Under the pieces are notes generated by a model that worked only from the letters and a program-made list of their open reading frames with translations, searched no databases and was not told where the DNA came from. Of a stretch of 64,000 nucleotides of DNA, positions 31,371 through 42,424 are shown in pieces; position 1 is the first letter of the stretch, and each line of letters starts with the position of its first letter. The stretch comes from Procambarus clarkii (lineage: Eukaryota > Arthropoda > Malacostraca > Decapoda > Cambaridae): NCBI RefSeq assembly GCF_040958095.1, contig NC_091175.1, positions 22,728,683-22,792,682 on the forward strand, written 5' to 3'. A program made the position numbers and the translations under genes.

Positions 31371-31888
31371 GGGACCCGGTCGGCCGAGCGGACAGCACGC
31401 TGGACTTGTGATCCTGTGGTCCTGGGTTCGATCCCAGGCGCCGGCGAGAAACATTGGGCAGAGTTTCTTTCACCCTATGCCACTGTTACCTAGCAGTAAA
31501 TTAGGTACCTGGGAGTTAGTCAGTTGTCACGGGCTGCTTCCTGGGGGTGGAGGCCTGGTCGATGACCGGGCCGCGGGAAGGTTATCTTGCGGTTATCTTG
31601 AGATGATTTCGGGGCTTTAATGTCCCCGCGGCCCGGTCCTCGACCAGGCCTCCACCCCCAGGAAGCAGCCCGTGACAGCTGACTAACTCCCAGGTACCTA
31701 TTTACTGCTAGGTAACAGGGGCATTCAGGGTGAAAGAAACTTTGCCCATTTGTTTCTGCCTCGTGCGGGAATCGAACCCGCGCCACAGAATTACGAGTCC
31801 TGCACGCTATCCACCAGGCTACGAGGCCCCCTTCGATCATTTCGGGACACTAAAGCCCCGAAATGATCTCAAGATAACCTCAAGATAA
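31371..31888 (+). mobile_element. tRNA-SINE interrupted by a second SINE
   Basis: The first part (31371-31577) has the same head as 17560: CGGTCGGCCGAGCGGACAGC, box B GGTTCGATCCC. It ends GACCGGGCCGCGGG. The remainder resumes at 31843 with GGGACACTAAAGCCCCGAAA and ends CTCAAGATAACCTCAAGATA. The SINE at 31578-31842 sits in between. Confidence 0.85.
31578..31842 (-). mobile_element. nested tRNA-SINE with a Thr-like head
   Basis: The minus-strand head folds as a tRNA: acceptor GCCTCGT/ACGAGGC, T arm GCGGG-TTCGATT-CCCGC, anticodon stem CAGGA/TTCTG with loop CTCGTAA (anticodon CGT, Thr). The body and 3' end are those of the common SINE. No CCA and an uninterrupted join to the body mark it as a SINE, not a tRNA gene. 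Confidence 0.85.
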
Positions 31889-32448
31889 GGTATAGCATAT
31901 ATATACAATATTGGGACTCGAACTATACTTTTATGATATTAGCCAAAATGTTCAAAATCGATAAAATATCGTGAACACCACCAAGGCAGAAAATGGCTGA
32001 TTTTGTCTCGAGGAATGACTTTGGCCTTTTCAAGTGTGACTCGGTCATGACTTTGGGGTTTTTCAAGTGTGACCCAGTGGTACTACTGTTGTACTGTTGA
32101 AGTACAAGGGGAAAAAATACCATCTCAAATAGGGGAAACTGTGGAATTATTCAAAAGATTTGCACGTTTGAACTCTTGATTCTTCATGCTCGTCAAAATA
32201 ATGATTGACGATTGACTAATGAAAAAAAATTAAATTCTTAGTTGATGCAGTCGACACATTAACATCATTAAGGGATAGCGGATCAACCGATCTGTGAATC
32301 ATGCGTCAGAGTGCTAGCAGGGGCGTCTATAACAGCCTGGTTGAACAGAGCCAGAATCCATTAAGCTATTACACAAACCAGTTAAGAAACCCGTATATTG
32401 ATAACATTCCTTGGTTTATATTTATTAAACCGTCAGGTTCTTGCAAGA
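31889..32448. other. AT-rich spacer, no gene seen
   Basis: Contains two GACTTTGG-type repeats (about 32015-32075: ACTTTGG..TTTCAAGTGTGAC). 32280-32345 is a degenerate sense LINE-A tail (GGATCAACCGATCTGTG..AACAGCCTGGTTGA). No gene. Confidence 0.5.
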
Positions 32449-32611
32449 AGTACCGGACCAACCAGACTGTGGTGGATATGTGGGCCTGCGGGCCGCTGCT
32501 AGCAACAGCCTGGTGGACCAAGTTATCACAAGTCAAGCCTGGGCTCAGACCGGGCTCGGGAAGTAGAACTCTCGACATCCTCTCAAGGTATGTTCCAGGT
32601 ATGCTCTAGTT
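32449..32611 (+). mobile_element. LINE-C 3'-end fragment
   Basis: CCGGACCAACCAGACTGTGG, GCGGGCCGCTGCTAGC, AGACCGGGCTCGGGAAGTAG and CTCAAGGTATGTTCCAGGTA. Same tail as at 599 and 47425. Confidence 0.85.
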
Positions 32612-32730
32612 GATACTGAGGGAAGGGCAGGTTAATATGCTTGACAAAACTGTATAGAAAGTTTCTGACGAAGCTTCGTACTCTGAAGTTTATAGTCCAG
32701 CATTGATCATTGCAAAACCTGTGTACGTGT

Positions 32731-33572
32731 ACTCACCTATTTGTGCTTGCGGGGGTTGAGCTCTGGCTCTTTGGTCCCGCCTCTCAACTGTCAATCAACT
32801 GGTGTACAGGTTCCTGAGCCTACTGGGCTCTGTCATATCTACATTTAAAACTGTGTATGGAGTCAGCCTCCACCACATCACTGCCTAATGCATTCCACCT
32901 GTTAACTACTCTGGCACTGAAAAAGTTCCTTCTAGCAACCAGGAGGCCTGGTCGACGACCGGGCCGCGGGGACACTAAGCCCCGGAAGCACCTCAAGGTC
33001 AAGGTAACGTCTCTGTGGCTCATGTGGGTACTCAGTTTCCACCTGTGTCCCCTTGTTCGCGTCCCACCAGTGTTGGATAGTTTGTCCTTGTTTACCCGGT
33101 CGATTCCCCTGAGGATTTTGTAGTTAGTGATCATGTCTCCCCTTACTCTTCTGTCTTCCAGTGTCGTAAGGTACATTTCCCGCAGCCTTTCCTCGTAATT
33201 CATGCCTCTTAGTTCTGGGACTAGTCTAGTGGCATACCTTTGGACTTTTTCCAGCTTCGTCTTGTGCTTGACAAGGTACGGGCTCCATGCTGGGGCCGCA
33301 TACTCCAGGATTGGTTTTACATATGTGGTGTACAAGATTCTGAATGATTCCTTACACAGGTTCCTGAACGCTGTTCTGATGTTAGCCAGCCTCGCATATG
33401 CCGCAGACGTTATTCTCTTTATGTGGGCTTCAGGAGACAGGTTTGGTGTGATATCAACTCCTAGATCTTTCTCTCTGTCTGTTTCATTAAGTACTTCATC
33501 TCCTATTCTGTATCCTGTGCCTGGCCTCCTGTTTCCACTGCCTAGTTTCATTACTTTGCATTTACTCGGGTT
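32731..33572 (-). mobile_element. LINE-B fragment with a 72-bp LINE-A insert
   Basis: The 3' half of LINE-B ORF2 on the minus strand, from NPSKCKVMKLGSGN near 33570 to the tail at 32731. A 72-bp piece of LINE-A 3' end lies at 32935-33006, between MSHRDV and the following RNFF, flanked by TA. Because 72 bp is 24 codons, the frame stays open. Truncated at 33572, where a (TG)n tract begins. Confidence 0.88.
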
Positions 33573-33691
<119 letters not shown>

Positions 33692-33763
33692 CGCGTGCGT
33701 GCGTGCGTGCCAGGGAGTGACCAGAGGGCCAAAAGAGAGAGAGCACTGTGGCACGTCTACACA

Positions 33764-33765
33764 CA

Positions 33766-33849
<84 letters not shown>
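33764..33849. repeat. (CA)n microsatellite
   Basis: About 42 CA units, complementary in orientation to the (GT)n tract 80 bp upstream. Confidence 0.97.
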
Positions 33850-33850
<1 letters not shown>

Positions 33851-34156
33851 GGACTCTCACTGTGGTGTAGATTTCTGTGTCCAAGCTGGCTCCTTCTTCA
33901 GTGTTACCAACACACAGCTGTGGCACAGAAATAATAATAATAATAATATGCAAGGTGTGTGATATTTGACTGACAGATCAATCTTTCCATCACATGAAAA
34001 GAGCAGTTTCGACATTCTTGTTACCCCAAAATGCGCAGAATTACTGAATGCATTTTGGCAGCAGGCTAAGCAGACCAAACCATTCAGTCACTTCAAGAAT
34101 TACAAACCATATAAATATTTGACTTGGGACACACACACACACACACACACACAAAG
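33850..34156. other. spacer
   Basis: Single-copy DNA with (AAT)n at 33931-33947 and (AC)n at 34130-34153. It includes AAGGACTCTCACTGTGG, which recurs next to the LINE-B tail at about 38828. No gene. Confidence 0.5.
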
Positions 34157-34575
34157 GAGAGACTACGAGGAGAGACTACGGGAATTAAACCTCACTTCGT
34201 TGGTAGACAGAAGAGTTAGGGGGGGACATGATCACCACATTCAAGATCCTCAAGGGAATTGACAGGGTTGATAAAGACAGGCTGTTTAACACAAGGGGCA
34301 CACGCACTAGGGGACACAGGTGGAAACTGAGTGCTCAAATGAGCCACAGAGATATTAGAAAGAACTTTTTTAGTGTCAGAGTGGTTGACAAATGGAATGC
34401 ATTAGGAAGTGATGTGGTGGAGGCTGACTCCATACACAGTTTCAAGTGTAGATATGATAGAGCCCAATAGGCTCAGGAACCTGTACACCTGTTGATTGAC
34501 AGTTGAGAGGCGGGACCAAACAGCCAGAGCTCAACCCCCGCAAGCACAACTAGGTGAGTACAACTAGGTGAGTAC
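34157..34575 (+). mobile_element. LINE-B 3'-end fragment
   Basis: Encodes YEERLRELNLTSLVDRRVRG, then after a one-base G-run shift MITTFKILKGIDRVDKDRLF..FKCRYDRAQ. The 3' UTR ends with a doubled CAACTAGGTGAGTA. 5' end at a short (AC)n tract. Confidence 0.88.
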
Positions 34576-35246
34576 AAAGATCTGGGGGTTGATATCACAC
34601 CGAACCTGTCCCCAGAGGCCCACATCAAAAGAATATCATCAGCGGCATATGCTAGACTGGCCAACATAAGAACTGCCTTTAGAAACTTGTGTAAGGAATC
34701 GTCCAGGACCCTGTATACCACTTATGTAAGACCAATCCTGGAGTATGCAGCTCCAGCCTGGAGTCCATACCTAGTTAAACACAAGACAAAGTTAGAGAAG
34801 ATTCAGTGGTATGCCACCAGGCTCGTCCCGGAACTGAGAGGAATGAGCTACGAGGAAAGGCTAAAGAAGCTGAACCTCACATCCCTGGAAAACAGAAGAG
34901 TAAGGGAAGACATGATCACAACCTACAAAATTCTCAGGGGAATTGATAGGATGGACAAAGACAAACTCTTCAGCACGGGTGGGACACGAACAAGGGGACA
35001 CAGGTGGAAACTTAGTACCCAGATGAGCCACAGAGACGTTAGAAAGAATTTTTTCAGTGTCAGAGTAGTTAATAAATGGAATGCACTAGGAAGTGATGTG
35101 GTGGAGGCTGACTCCATACACAGTTTCAAATATAGATATGATAGAGCCCAGTAGGCTCAGGAATCTGTGCACCAGTTGATTGACAATTGAGAGGAGGGAC
35201 CAAAGAGCCAAAGCTCAACCCCCGCAAGCACAATTAGGTGAGTACA
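34576..35246 (+). mobile_element. LINE-B 3' fragment joined to the previous copy
   Basis: Begins KDLGVDITPNLSPEAHIKRI immediately after the previous copy's GTGAGTAC. The frame is open for 193 codons through NIRTAFRNLC, EYAAPAWSPYLV and GHRWKLSTQMSHRDV to YRYDRAQ (stop at 35154). No RT catalytic region. It ends ..ATTAGGTGAGTACACACAC, where the next copy begins. Confidence 0.9.
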
Positions 35247-35274
35247 CACACGGGACACACTGAAGGCACTAGGG

Positions 35275-35940
35275 ATGGAAGGGGACGAGCATAGAATTGA
35301 GAAGGTTTTCAGGCTAGGCTGGTACAACAAAGACCATGACCGTGTGTTAAAGATAGTGTTTGCAAACGAGAACACAATGGAGATGATTCTAACAAGGAAA
35401 AGCCACCTGCAACAGGTAGGAGAATTCAAAAAAGTATTCCTCCAGAGGGCCATGGCGGCAGAAGCAAGGAAGAAGCGCAGGACGAGAGGGGAAAACCAGG
35501 AACTCACAGCTCCCAACACATCATCCCCAGAGGTGAGGGGAAAACCCACAACCAGCTACCCAGTAACACCAGGGGGAAGGGCAACCACACCACCCTCTTC
35601 TGCATCGAAAACCCCCCTACCCCAAACCCTCCCTGTCCCCACTCAAATGCTCAACCAAATCTCCCTCCCCCACACCCCATTCCCACCCTGTTACCTCTCC
35701 CCTCCTCCCGCCATATCCCCCCTCCCCCTTTTTCCTTCCGGTCCTCCCTCCCCCTTCATCCCATACCTCCCTGCCCACCTTCACTTGACCCCCCGCCCCT
35801 CACCCCAGTACCCTCTGAGACCCTGTTATCCACCTCACAAATCCTCACACCCATGGAACAGCTTCCCCTACCAGCAGAACATTCACCAAGGAGGCGATTT
35901 GAGAAGGGACAGAACCTCAGGGCAATGTACACTAACATAG
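35275..35940 (+). pseudogene. LINE-B ORF1 fragment
   Basis: 221 residues from the first ATG; the frame is open upstream to the copy's edge, so the N-terminus is missing. Residues 1-75 (RIEKVFRLGWYNKDHDRVLK..FKKVFLQRAMAAEARKKRR) resemble the small nucleic-acid-binding domain seen before the C-terminus of jockey/CR1-type ORF1 proteins. The remainder is Pro/Ser/Thr-rich. No zinc finger is visible in the part present. Confidence 0.7.
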
Positions 35941-38737
35941 ATGGAATTACAAATAATGCAAATGAGCTTGGAGAATGGGTACTAGAGGAAAACCCAGACA
36001 TAATAGCACTCACAGAAACAAAGCTAACAAAAACCATAACAAATGCAATGTTCCCACAGGAATATTATGTTATGAGGAAAGAGAGAGAAGGAAGAGGTAG
36101 AGGTGGTGTAGCTCTGCTGGTAAGAAAGGGCTGGGACTTGGAGGATATGGTCATTCAGGGCTGTTGGGTTTCAGTGACTACATAACAGGTACCATAACAA
36201 CTGGAGGACAAAAAATTATAGTCATAGTCATATATAATCCACCACCAAATGACAGAAGACCCAGACAGGAATATGATAGAAACAACATGGCCACCATTAA
36301 CATAATAGAGAGAGAAGCTTCTGTTGCCAGCAGGAATGGATCTGGACTACTAATTATGGGAGACTTCAACCACAGGCAAATAGACTGGGAGAACAGAGAT
36401 CTGCATGGAGGACCAGAAACATGGAGAGCTAAGCTGCTGGACGTGGCAACAAGACATTTTCTAAGCCAGCACATCAAGGAACCAACAAGAATGAGAGAAG
36501 ATGAACCAGCCATGCTTGATCTGATATTTACCCTAAATGAGTGGGATACAAGGGAAGTTAAGATGGAAGCACCCTTGGGAATGAGTGACCACAGTGTATT
36601 AAACTTTGAGTACCTGGTAGAGCTAGGAATTATCTCCCCCAAAAAAGAACTAGGAAACAAAAGGCTGGCATACTGAAAGGGGAAATATGAGGAGATGAGA
36701 CGTTTCCTAAGGGAAATACCTTGAGACACAGACCTCAGAGATAAGTCTGTACAAGATATGATGGACTATGTCACCCAAAAGTGTCAGGAGGCAGTAAACA
36801 GGTTCATTCCGTCCCAAAGGGAAAAATCAGAGAAGCAAAAGAAGAATCCATGGTATAATAGGGCATGTATGGAAGCAAAGGGACTGAACAAAAAGGCGTG
36901 GAGGAACTTCCGGAATAACAGAACACCAGAAAGCAGAGAGAGATACCAGAGAACCAGATATGAGTATGTTAGGGTGAGAAGAGAAGCAGAGAAAAATTAT
37001 GAAAATGATATAGCAAACAAAGCCAAGACCTAACCAAAGCTGCTCCATAGTCACATCAGGAGGAAGAAACAGTGAAAGAACAGGCAATGAAACTTAGAAC
37101 AGGCGAGGACAGGTATACAGAGAATGACAAAGAGGTTTGTGAAGAACTCAACAAGAGGTTCCAGGAGGTCTTCACAATAGAACAAGGTGAGGTCACTGTG
37201 CTGGGAGAAAGGGAAGTAAACCAGGTGGCCTTGGAAGGGTTCGAAATTACGAGTGAGGAGGTCAAGAAACACCTGCTGGATCTGGATGTTAGAAAGGCTG
37301 TTGGTCCAGATGGGATCTCACCATGGGTACTGAAAGAGTGTGCAGAGGCACTTTGCTTGCCACTCTCCATAGTGTATAGTAGGTCACTGGAGACGGGAGA
37401 CCTACCAGAAATATGGAAGACGGCGTATGTGGTCCCAATATACAAAAAGGGCGACAGGCAAGTGGCACTGAACTACAGGCCAGTGTCCTTGACTTGTATA
37501 CCATACAAGGTGATGGAGAAGATTGTGAGAAAAAACCTGGTAACACATCTGGAGAGAAGGGACTTCGTGACAAATCGCCAACATGGATTCAGAGAGGGTA
37601 AATCTTGCCTGACTGGCTTAATAGAATTCTACGACCAGGTGACAAAGATTAAGCAAGAAAGAGAAGGCTGGCCGGACTGCATTTTCTTGGATTGTCGGAA
37701 AGCCTTTGACACAGTACCGCAAAGAGGCTGGTACATAACCTGGAGAGACAGGCAGGTGTTGCTGGTAAGGTGCTCCAGTGGATAAGGGAGTATCTAAGCA
37801 ATAGGAAGCAGAGAGTTACGGTGAGGGGTGCGACCTCAGATAGCGTGAAGTTACCAGTGGAGTCCCACTGGGCTCTGTACTCGGTCCTATCTTGTTTCTG
37901 ATATATGGAAATGATCTCCCGGAGGGTATAGATTCATTTCTCTCAAAGTTTGCTAACGATGCCAAATTTATGAGAAGGATTAAGACAGAAGAGAACTGCT
38001 TAAGGCTTCAAGAAGACCTGGACAAGCTGAAGGAATGGTCGAACAAATAGTTGTTAGAGTTTAACCCAAGCCAATGTAATGCATTGAAGATAGGCGTAGG
38101 GAGCAGGAGGCTAGATACAAGGTATCATCTGGGAGATGAAATTCTTAATGAGTAAGAGAGAGAAAAAGACTTGTAGGTTGACATCACGCCAGACCTGTCT
38201 CCTGCAGCCCATATCAAGAGGATAACATCAGCGGCATATGCCAGGCTGGCCAACATAAGAACGGCATTCAGAAACTTGTGTAAGGATTCATTAAGAACTT
38301 TGTATACCACATATGTCAGACCAATCCAGGAGTATGCAGCCCCAGCATGGAGTCCATATCTAGTCAAGGATACGACCAAACTGGAAAAGGTTCAAAGGTT
38401 TGCCACCAGACTAGTACCCGAGCTGAGAGGTATGAGCTACGAGGAGAGGCTACGGGAATTAAACCTCACTTCGCTGGAAGACAGAAGAGTTAGGGGGGAC
38501 ATGATCACCACATTCAAGATTCTCATGGGAATTGATAGGGTAGATAAGGCTATTTAACACAAGGGGCACACGCACTAGGGGACATAGGTGCCCAAATGAG
38601 CCACAGAGATATTAGAAAGAACTTTTTTAGTGTCAGAGTGGTTGACAAATGGAATGCATTAGGAAGTAATGTGGTGGATGCTGACTCCATACACAGTTTC
38701 AAGTGTAGATATGATAGAGCCCAATAGGCTCAGGAAC
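35853..38737 (+). pseudogene. LINE-B ORF2, frameshifted and catalytically broken
   Basis: The endonuclease has YTNIDGI, LTETKLTK, GDFNHRQIDW and SDHSVLNFEY (35920-36620), with a frame change near 36170. A linker carries NPWYNRACMEAK. RT has GPDGISPWVLKECAE, NYRPVSLTC, HGFREGKSC and DCRKAFDTVP, then loses frame at about 37720. The catalytic box reads KFANDAK instead of FADD (37948-37968). Stops occur at 36676, 37033, 38048 and 38153. The C-terminal end is open again from 38276 to about 38557. Not functional. Confidence 0.9.
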
Positions 38738-38861
38738 CTGAACACCTGTTGATTGACGGTTGAGAGGCGGGACCAAAGAGCCAGAGCCCCCCCCCCACCG
38801 CAAGCACAACTAGGTGAGTACACACACAAGGACTCTCACTGTGGTGTAGATTTGTGTCCAG

Positions 38862-38862
<1 letters not shown>

Positions 38863-38935
<73 letters not shown>
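38863..38935. repeat. (TA)n microsatellite, left of the MITE
   Basis: About 36 TA units. Confidence 0.97.
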
Positions 38936-39426
<491 letters not shown>

Positions 39427-39720
39427 AAAAGTCACTTTTTGTAAACATTGCATATTTTACGGAACTGACTAATTCGTTACAAAAGCGAAGCATTAGTACT
39501 CTAGAAATTAAAGCACTGTAGGCCGGCCACACACGTGCAGTTTTAACTGACAGTTATAACTGCTCAGTTAAAACTGCACGTGTGTGGGTATCTCAGTTGC
39601 TCATTTCGTCAGTTCAACAGAACTGTACAGTTAAACTGCGACAAATGCAATGTTCCATATTTTTAACTGAAAGGAGTAACTGAACTGAGCGTGTGTGGGG
39701 GACTCGTAACTGTACAGTTC

Positions 39721-40010
39721 TCAACTTCTCATTTCTACAGGTGGTAGCAAGGTAGCAGTTAAGCTTTCATGTGGCGATATTGCTCTTCTCATTATTGTAT
39801 CTTTCTTTTTAATGAAAGGAGAAACCAGCGAAAGCAGCTTTTGGTACACAGTTTCAGTCATGCGCAAATAATTGAAAAAATCAATTGGTTCTTCACTTAA
39901 TTCCTTTAACAATGTAATATCAGAACATTGATTTCGCCTTAGTAACCATTTTTTGCACCACTGCTTACGCTTCTTAGTTTTCTTGTTTCTATTTGCTTGT
40001 AGCAATTTGC
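39721..40010 (-). pseudogene. PIF/Harbinger transposase N-terminal fragment
   Basis: Minus-strand reading KQWCKKWLLRRNQCSDITLL, KELSEEPIDFFNYLRMTETV, YQKLLSLVSPFIKKKDT and RRAISPHESLTATLLP is the N-terminal region that precedes the DDE domain in Harbinger transposases (typical pattern: F-x-FRM, LL-x-LV-x-P-I-x-K-x-DT, RE-x-ISP-x-E-L). The catalytic DDE part is missing and the N-terminus is cut by the LINE-A insertion, so the protein is dead. Confidence 0.8.
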
Positions 40011-40011
40011 T

Positions 40012-40197
40012 TGAGAACTGGATAAGCACCTCCAAAGGATACCTGATCAACCAGGCTGCGACTCATACGTCAGGCTGCGAGCAGCCGCGTCTAACAGCCT
40101 GGTTGATCAGTCCAGCAACCAGGAGGCCTGGTCGACGACCGGGCCGCGGGGACACTAAGCCCCGGAAGCACCTCAAGGTAGCCTCAAGGTAGCATTA
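40012..40197 (+). mobile_element. LINE-A tail inserted in the transposon
   Basis: GAGAACTGGATAAGCACCTC onward matches the last 45 codons and 3' UTR of the intact LINE-A, ending CTCAAGGTAGCCTCAAGGTA. Very similar to 1351-1535, so it is a young, 5'-truncated insertion. Confidence 0.92.
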
Positions 40198-40370
40198 CAA
40201 GGAATACACTAAGTGCGGCAAGATCGTACCCCCTGGAAACCATGGTACAACTGAGGGATTGAACTGTGTGTGTGTGCATTTCATTTTTAACTGACGTCAG
40301 TTTGAACTGTGACAGTTATAACTGAACAGTCATAACTGTCAGTTAAAACTGCACGTGTGTGGCCGGCCTA

Positions 40371-40684
40371 ATATTGACGTTTTCTATGCATCGGTCTCGA
40401 TAGGTTAGGTGGGCTGCTTGGGTTAGTACGTTTCTGGTTAAGTGAAACCGTTGCATTTTGTACGGTGTGGTAATGGGAAGAACAAGCTGGTCTATGATGG
40501 TTCCAACGAGGCAAAGAACACAAGGAACAGATCTTCTTTGTTCTCTTAGGTGAACTTATCATGTTCATCACGATTGTATCGGGACAACCAGACTGTGGTG
40601 TTTACATTGGTGTGTGTGGGCTGCCAGTACTAACAGATCGCTTGACCTGATTGCTAACTGGGAGATTGGTAGGATAGACCTGGT
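40371..40684. other. spacer, no gene seen
   Basis: Single-copy sequence. ACAACCAGACTGTGGTG near 40584 echoes the LINE-C tail. No ORF of interest. Confidence 0.45.
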
Positions 40685-40898
40685 GGGACCTGACGGCTGA
40701 GTGGACAGAGCTCGGGATTCGTAGTGCTAAGGTTCCGGGTTCGATCCCCGGCGGATCGGTTCACCTAGCAGTAAATAGGTACCTGGGAGTTAGACAGCTG
40801 CTACAGGGCTGCTTCCTGGGGAGTGTGTAAAAAAGCCTGGTCGAAGACTGGGCCGCGGGGACGCTAAGCCCCGAAATTATCGCAAGGTAAGGTAACGC
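40685..40898 (+). mobile_element. tRNA-SINE, third head type
   Basis: Head GGGACCTGACGGCTGAGTGG with box B GGTTCGATCCCCGG, then the common body (AGCAGTAAATAGGTACCTGG, GGGCTGCTTCCTGGGG) and the LINE-A-like end GGGCCGCGGGGACGCTAAGC..CGCAAGGTAAGGTAACGC. Confidence 0.85.
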
Positions 40899-41609
40899 AT
40901 CAGGCGCAAAAAAGACTAGAAAGCAGGGAATAAAGAGCTATAGACCTCGCTCCCTCGTAGTCACTGATATGTAAGCACTGGTAGGTAAGTACTCTCCAGT
41001 CCGTAAACAAACTTATGCTTCATGCCACGCCCACCAACCACGCCCACCAGCCACGCCCACCAGCCACGCCCACCAGCCACGCCCACAGCCTCTGCCCACC
41101 CGTAAATCTCCCATGCGGCCAAGTGACCCATACGGGCGGTGGTAGCAGCCTGACTTGAGATACAAGGAGAGATATCCCTAGAGCCTTCTACGTCTTAGTC
41201 AGGTTCGGTTCCCACCGCTGCCACCACTAACGAGGCCACTTGTCTCCCGGGCTAATTTATGCATGGGTGTCTAGTCACAGTGCCGGATGGTGCCTCGCAA
41301 GCTCCGTGTAAGTCAGTATAACACTTAGTTCATCGTGGTCCTGTTGGTAGTACGTGTGCCTGAAGAGTTGAAGGACGCGGGTTCGATCCCATTGTATGGC
41401 CTCGATATTTTATCAAATACTACGTAATATGGATTTCGTTGTGGTTAAAATGGGTTCATCTAACAGGACGGCCGCCACCTCTCTGCTGTCTCGTCACGTC
41501 TGGTCCAGTTTGTTTATATCTCTCAAAATCTTAAATCTTGTATATTGTGATCAGGTCTCAGCTGAATCTTCTCATTTTCCAATGTTACTTTTAATTCACT
41601 TTATCCTAC
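40899..41609. other. spacer with a 13-bp repeat and a tRNA-like motif
   Basis: 41022-41095 holds about five units of ACCAGCCACGCCC. 41337-41397 (GTCCTGTTGGTAGTACGTG..GCGGGTTCGATCCC) is a tRNA-like SINE head. No protein gene: the 124-codon ORF at 41396 overlaps SINE sequence. Confidence 0.55.
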
Positions 41610-41795
41610 CAGAACCACTTGGACTGGACGGTAGACATACTTTCTCACTCCTTGCAGGTCGACGTTCAATCCCCGACCGTCCAAGTGGTTGGGCACTATT
41701 CCTTCACCCCCCCCCCCCGATCTATTTTAAATCCTTACCTTCATCCCTTCCAAGTGCTGTACAGTCGTAATGGGTCAATGGTTTCTGCTGATAAT
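41610..41795 (+). mobile_element. second SINE family, copy 1
   Basis: TGCAGGTCGACGTTCAATCC, CCGTCCAAGTGGTTGGGCAC, ATTCCTTCACCC, CTTCCAAGTGCTGTACAGTC. The same blocks occur at 41945-42125 (inverted) and 43140-43305. Confidence 0.65.
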
Positions 41796-41895
41796 TACCT
41801 TACTATGTAAGCATATGTAAGCACATATGCTTACATATGCTTGAATATAAGAAAATGTATAAGTTTTGTAATGTCTAGCCTCAGCCCAGTGGCCA

Positions 41896-42125
41896 CCCTC
41901 AGGACTTTCTCAGAGTAAGGTAAGGGTGAGGAGAGAGCCCCAGACCAGCACGACTAATAAGACTTGTGAGAACAAAGAAGACAAAGGTCTTAGATATAAG
42001 GACGGAGGGAAAGAATGGTGCCCAACCACTTGGACCATCGGGGATCGAACGTGGATCCTGTAAGATGCAATACTGTTGCTGTTCCGACCGGTGCAAGTGG
42101 GTGAGCATGACAATGTCAAGATCCA
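41896..42125 (-). mobile_element. second SINE family, copy 2
   Basis: Antisense copy: GTGCCCAACCACTTGGACCA, CGGGGATCGAACGTGGATCC, TTGCTGTTCCGACCGGTGCA. Box-B-like GTTCGATCCCCG is present on the minus strand. Copies 1 and 2 are inverted to each other. Confidence 0.65.
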
Positions 42126-42145
42126 TGCTCGTGCAGCATAAAAAG

Positions 42146-42302
42146 TACTACATTTACATATGTAGTTTGCAATACTCTGAAACAGTACTGAGTTTACATA
42201 TGTAGTTTGCAATACTCTGAAACAGTACTGAGTTTACATATGTAGTTTGCAATACTCTGAAACAGTACTGAGTTTACATATGTAGTTTGCAATACTCTGA
42301 AG
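42146..42302. repeat. 40-bp tandem repeat, about four copies
   Basis: Units of GTTTACATATGTAGTTTGCA plus ATACTCTGAAACAGTACTGA. Unrelated to the 40-bp array at 20565. Confidence 0.92.
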
Positions 42303-42424
42303 TGAAAACTATTATTTATTCAAGTACTGTATATAAAGGTTATTTATTTGCCGCCCCATGAATAATTCTCCATTGTCGGGGACAGGAAGCCCTTAGTCTT
42401 GTCAAGGTCCCCTTTGGCCAGATT

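Larger units (their letters stand above)
35247..38830 (+). mobile_element. LINE-B, near full-length but decayed
   Basis: A 3.6-kb plus-strand copy starting inside ORF1, right after the previous copy's (AC)n tail, and ending in its own CAACTAGGTGAGTACACACA. It is the most complete LINE-B in the window. ORF1 and ORF2 overlap in the -1 relation, as in LINE-A, but I see no canonical slippery heptamer in that overlap. Confidence 0.9.
39519..40370 (-). mobile_element. Harbinger-like DNA transposon, non-autonomous
   Basis: 44-bp terminal inverted repeats (39519-39562 and 40327-40370; start TAGGCCGGCCACACACGTGC) with one mismatch. A subterminal inverted copy of the terminus (CAGTTAAAACTGCACGTGTG near 39565) could make a terminal hairpin. 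Inside is a piece of transposase on the minus strand and a LINE-A tail insertion. I could not identify a clean 3-bp target duplication. Confidence 0.82.

Noticed and set aside
31770..31830. Functional tRNA-Thr gene
   Set aside because: The cloverleaf pairs well but continues directly into a SINE body and LINE-A-like tail, so it is a SINE head.
35853..35940. A -1 slippery site in LINE-B similar to that of LINE-A
   Set aside because: The ORFs also overlap in the -1 relation, but no X XXY YYZ heptamer is in the correct frame within the overlap.
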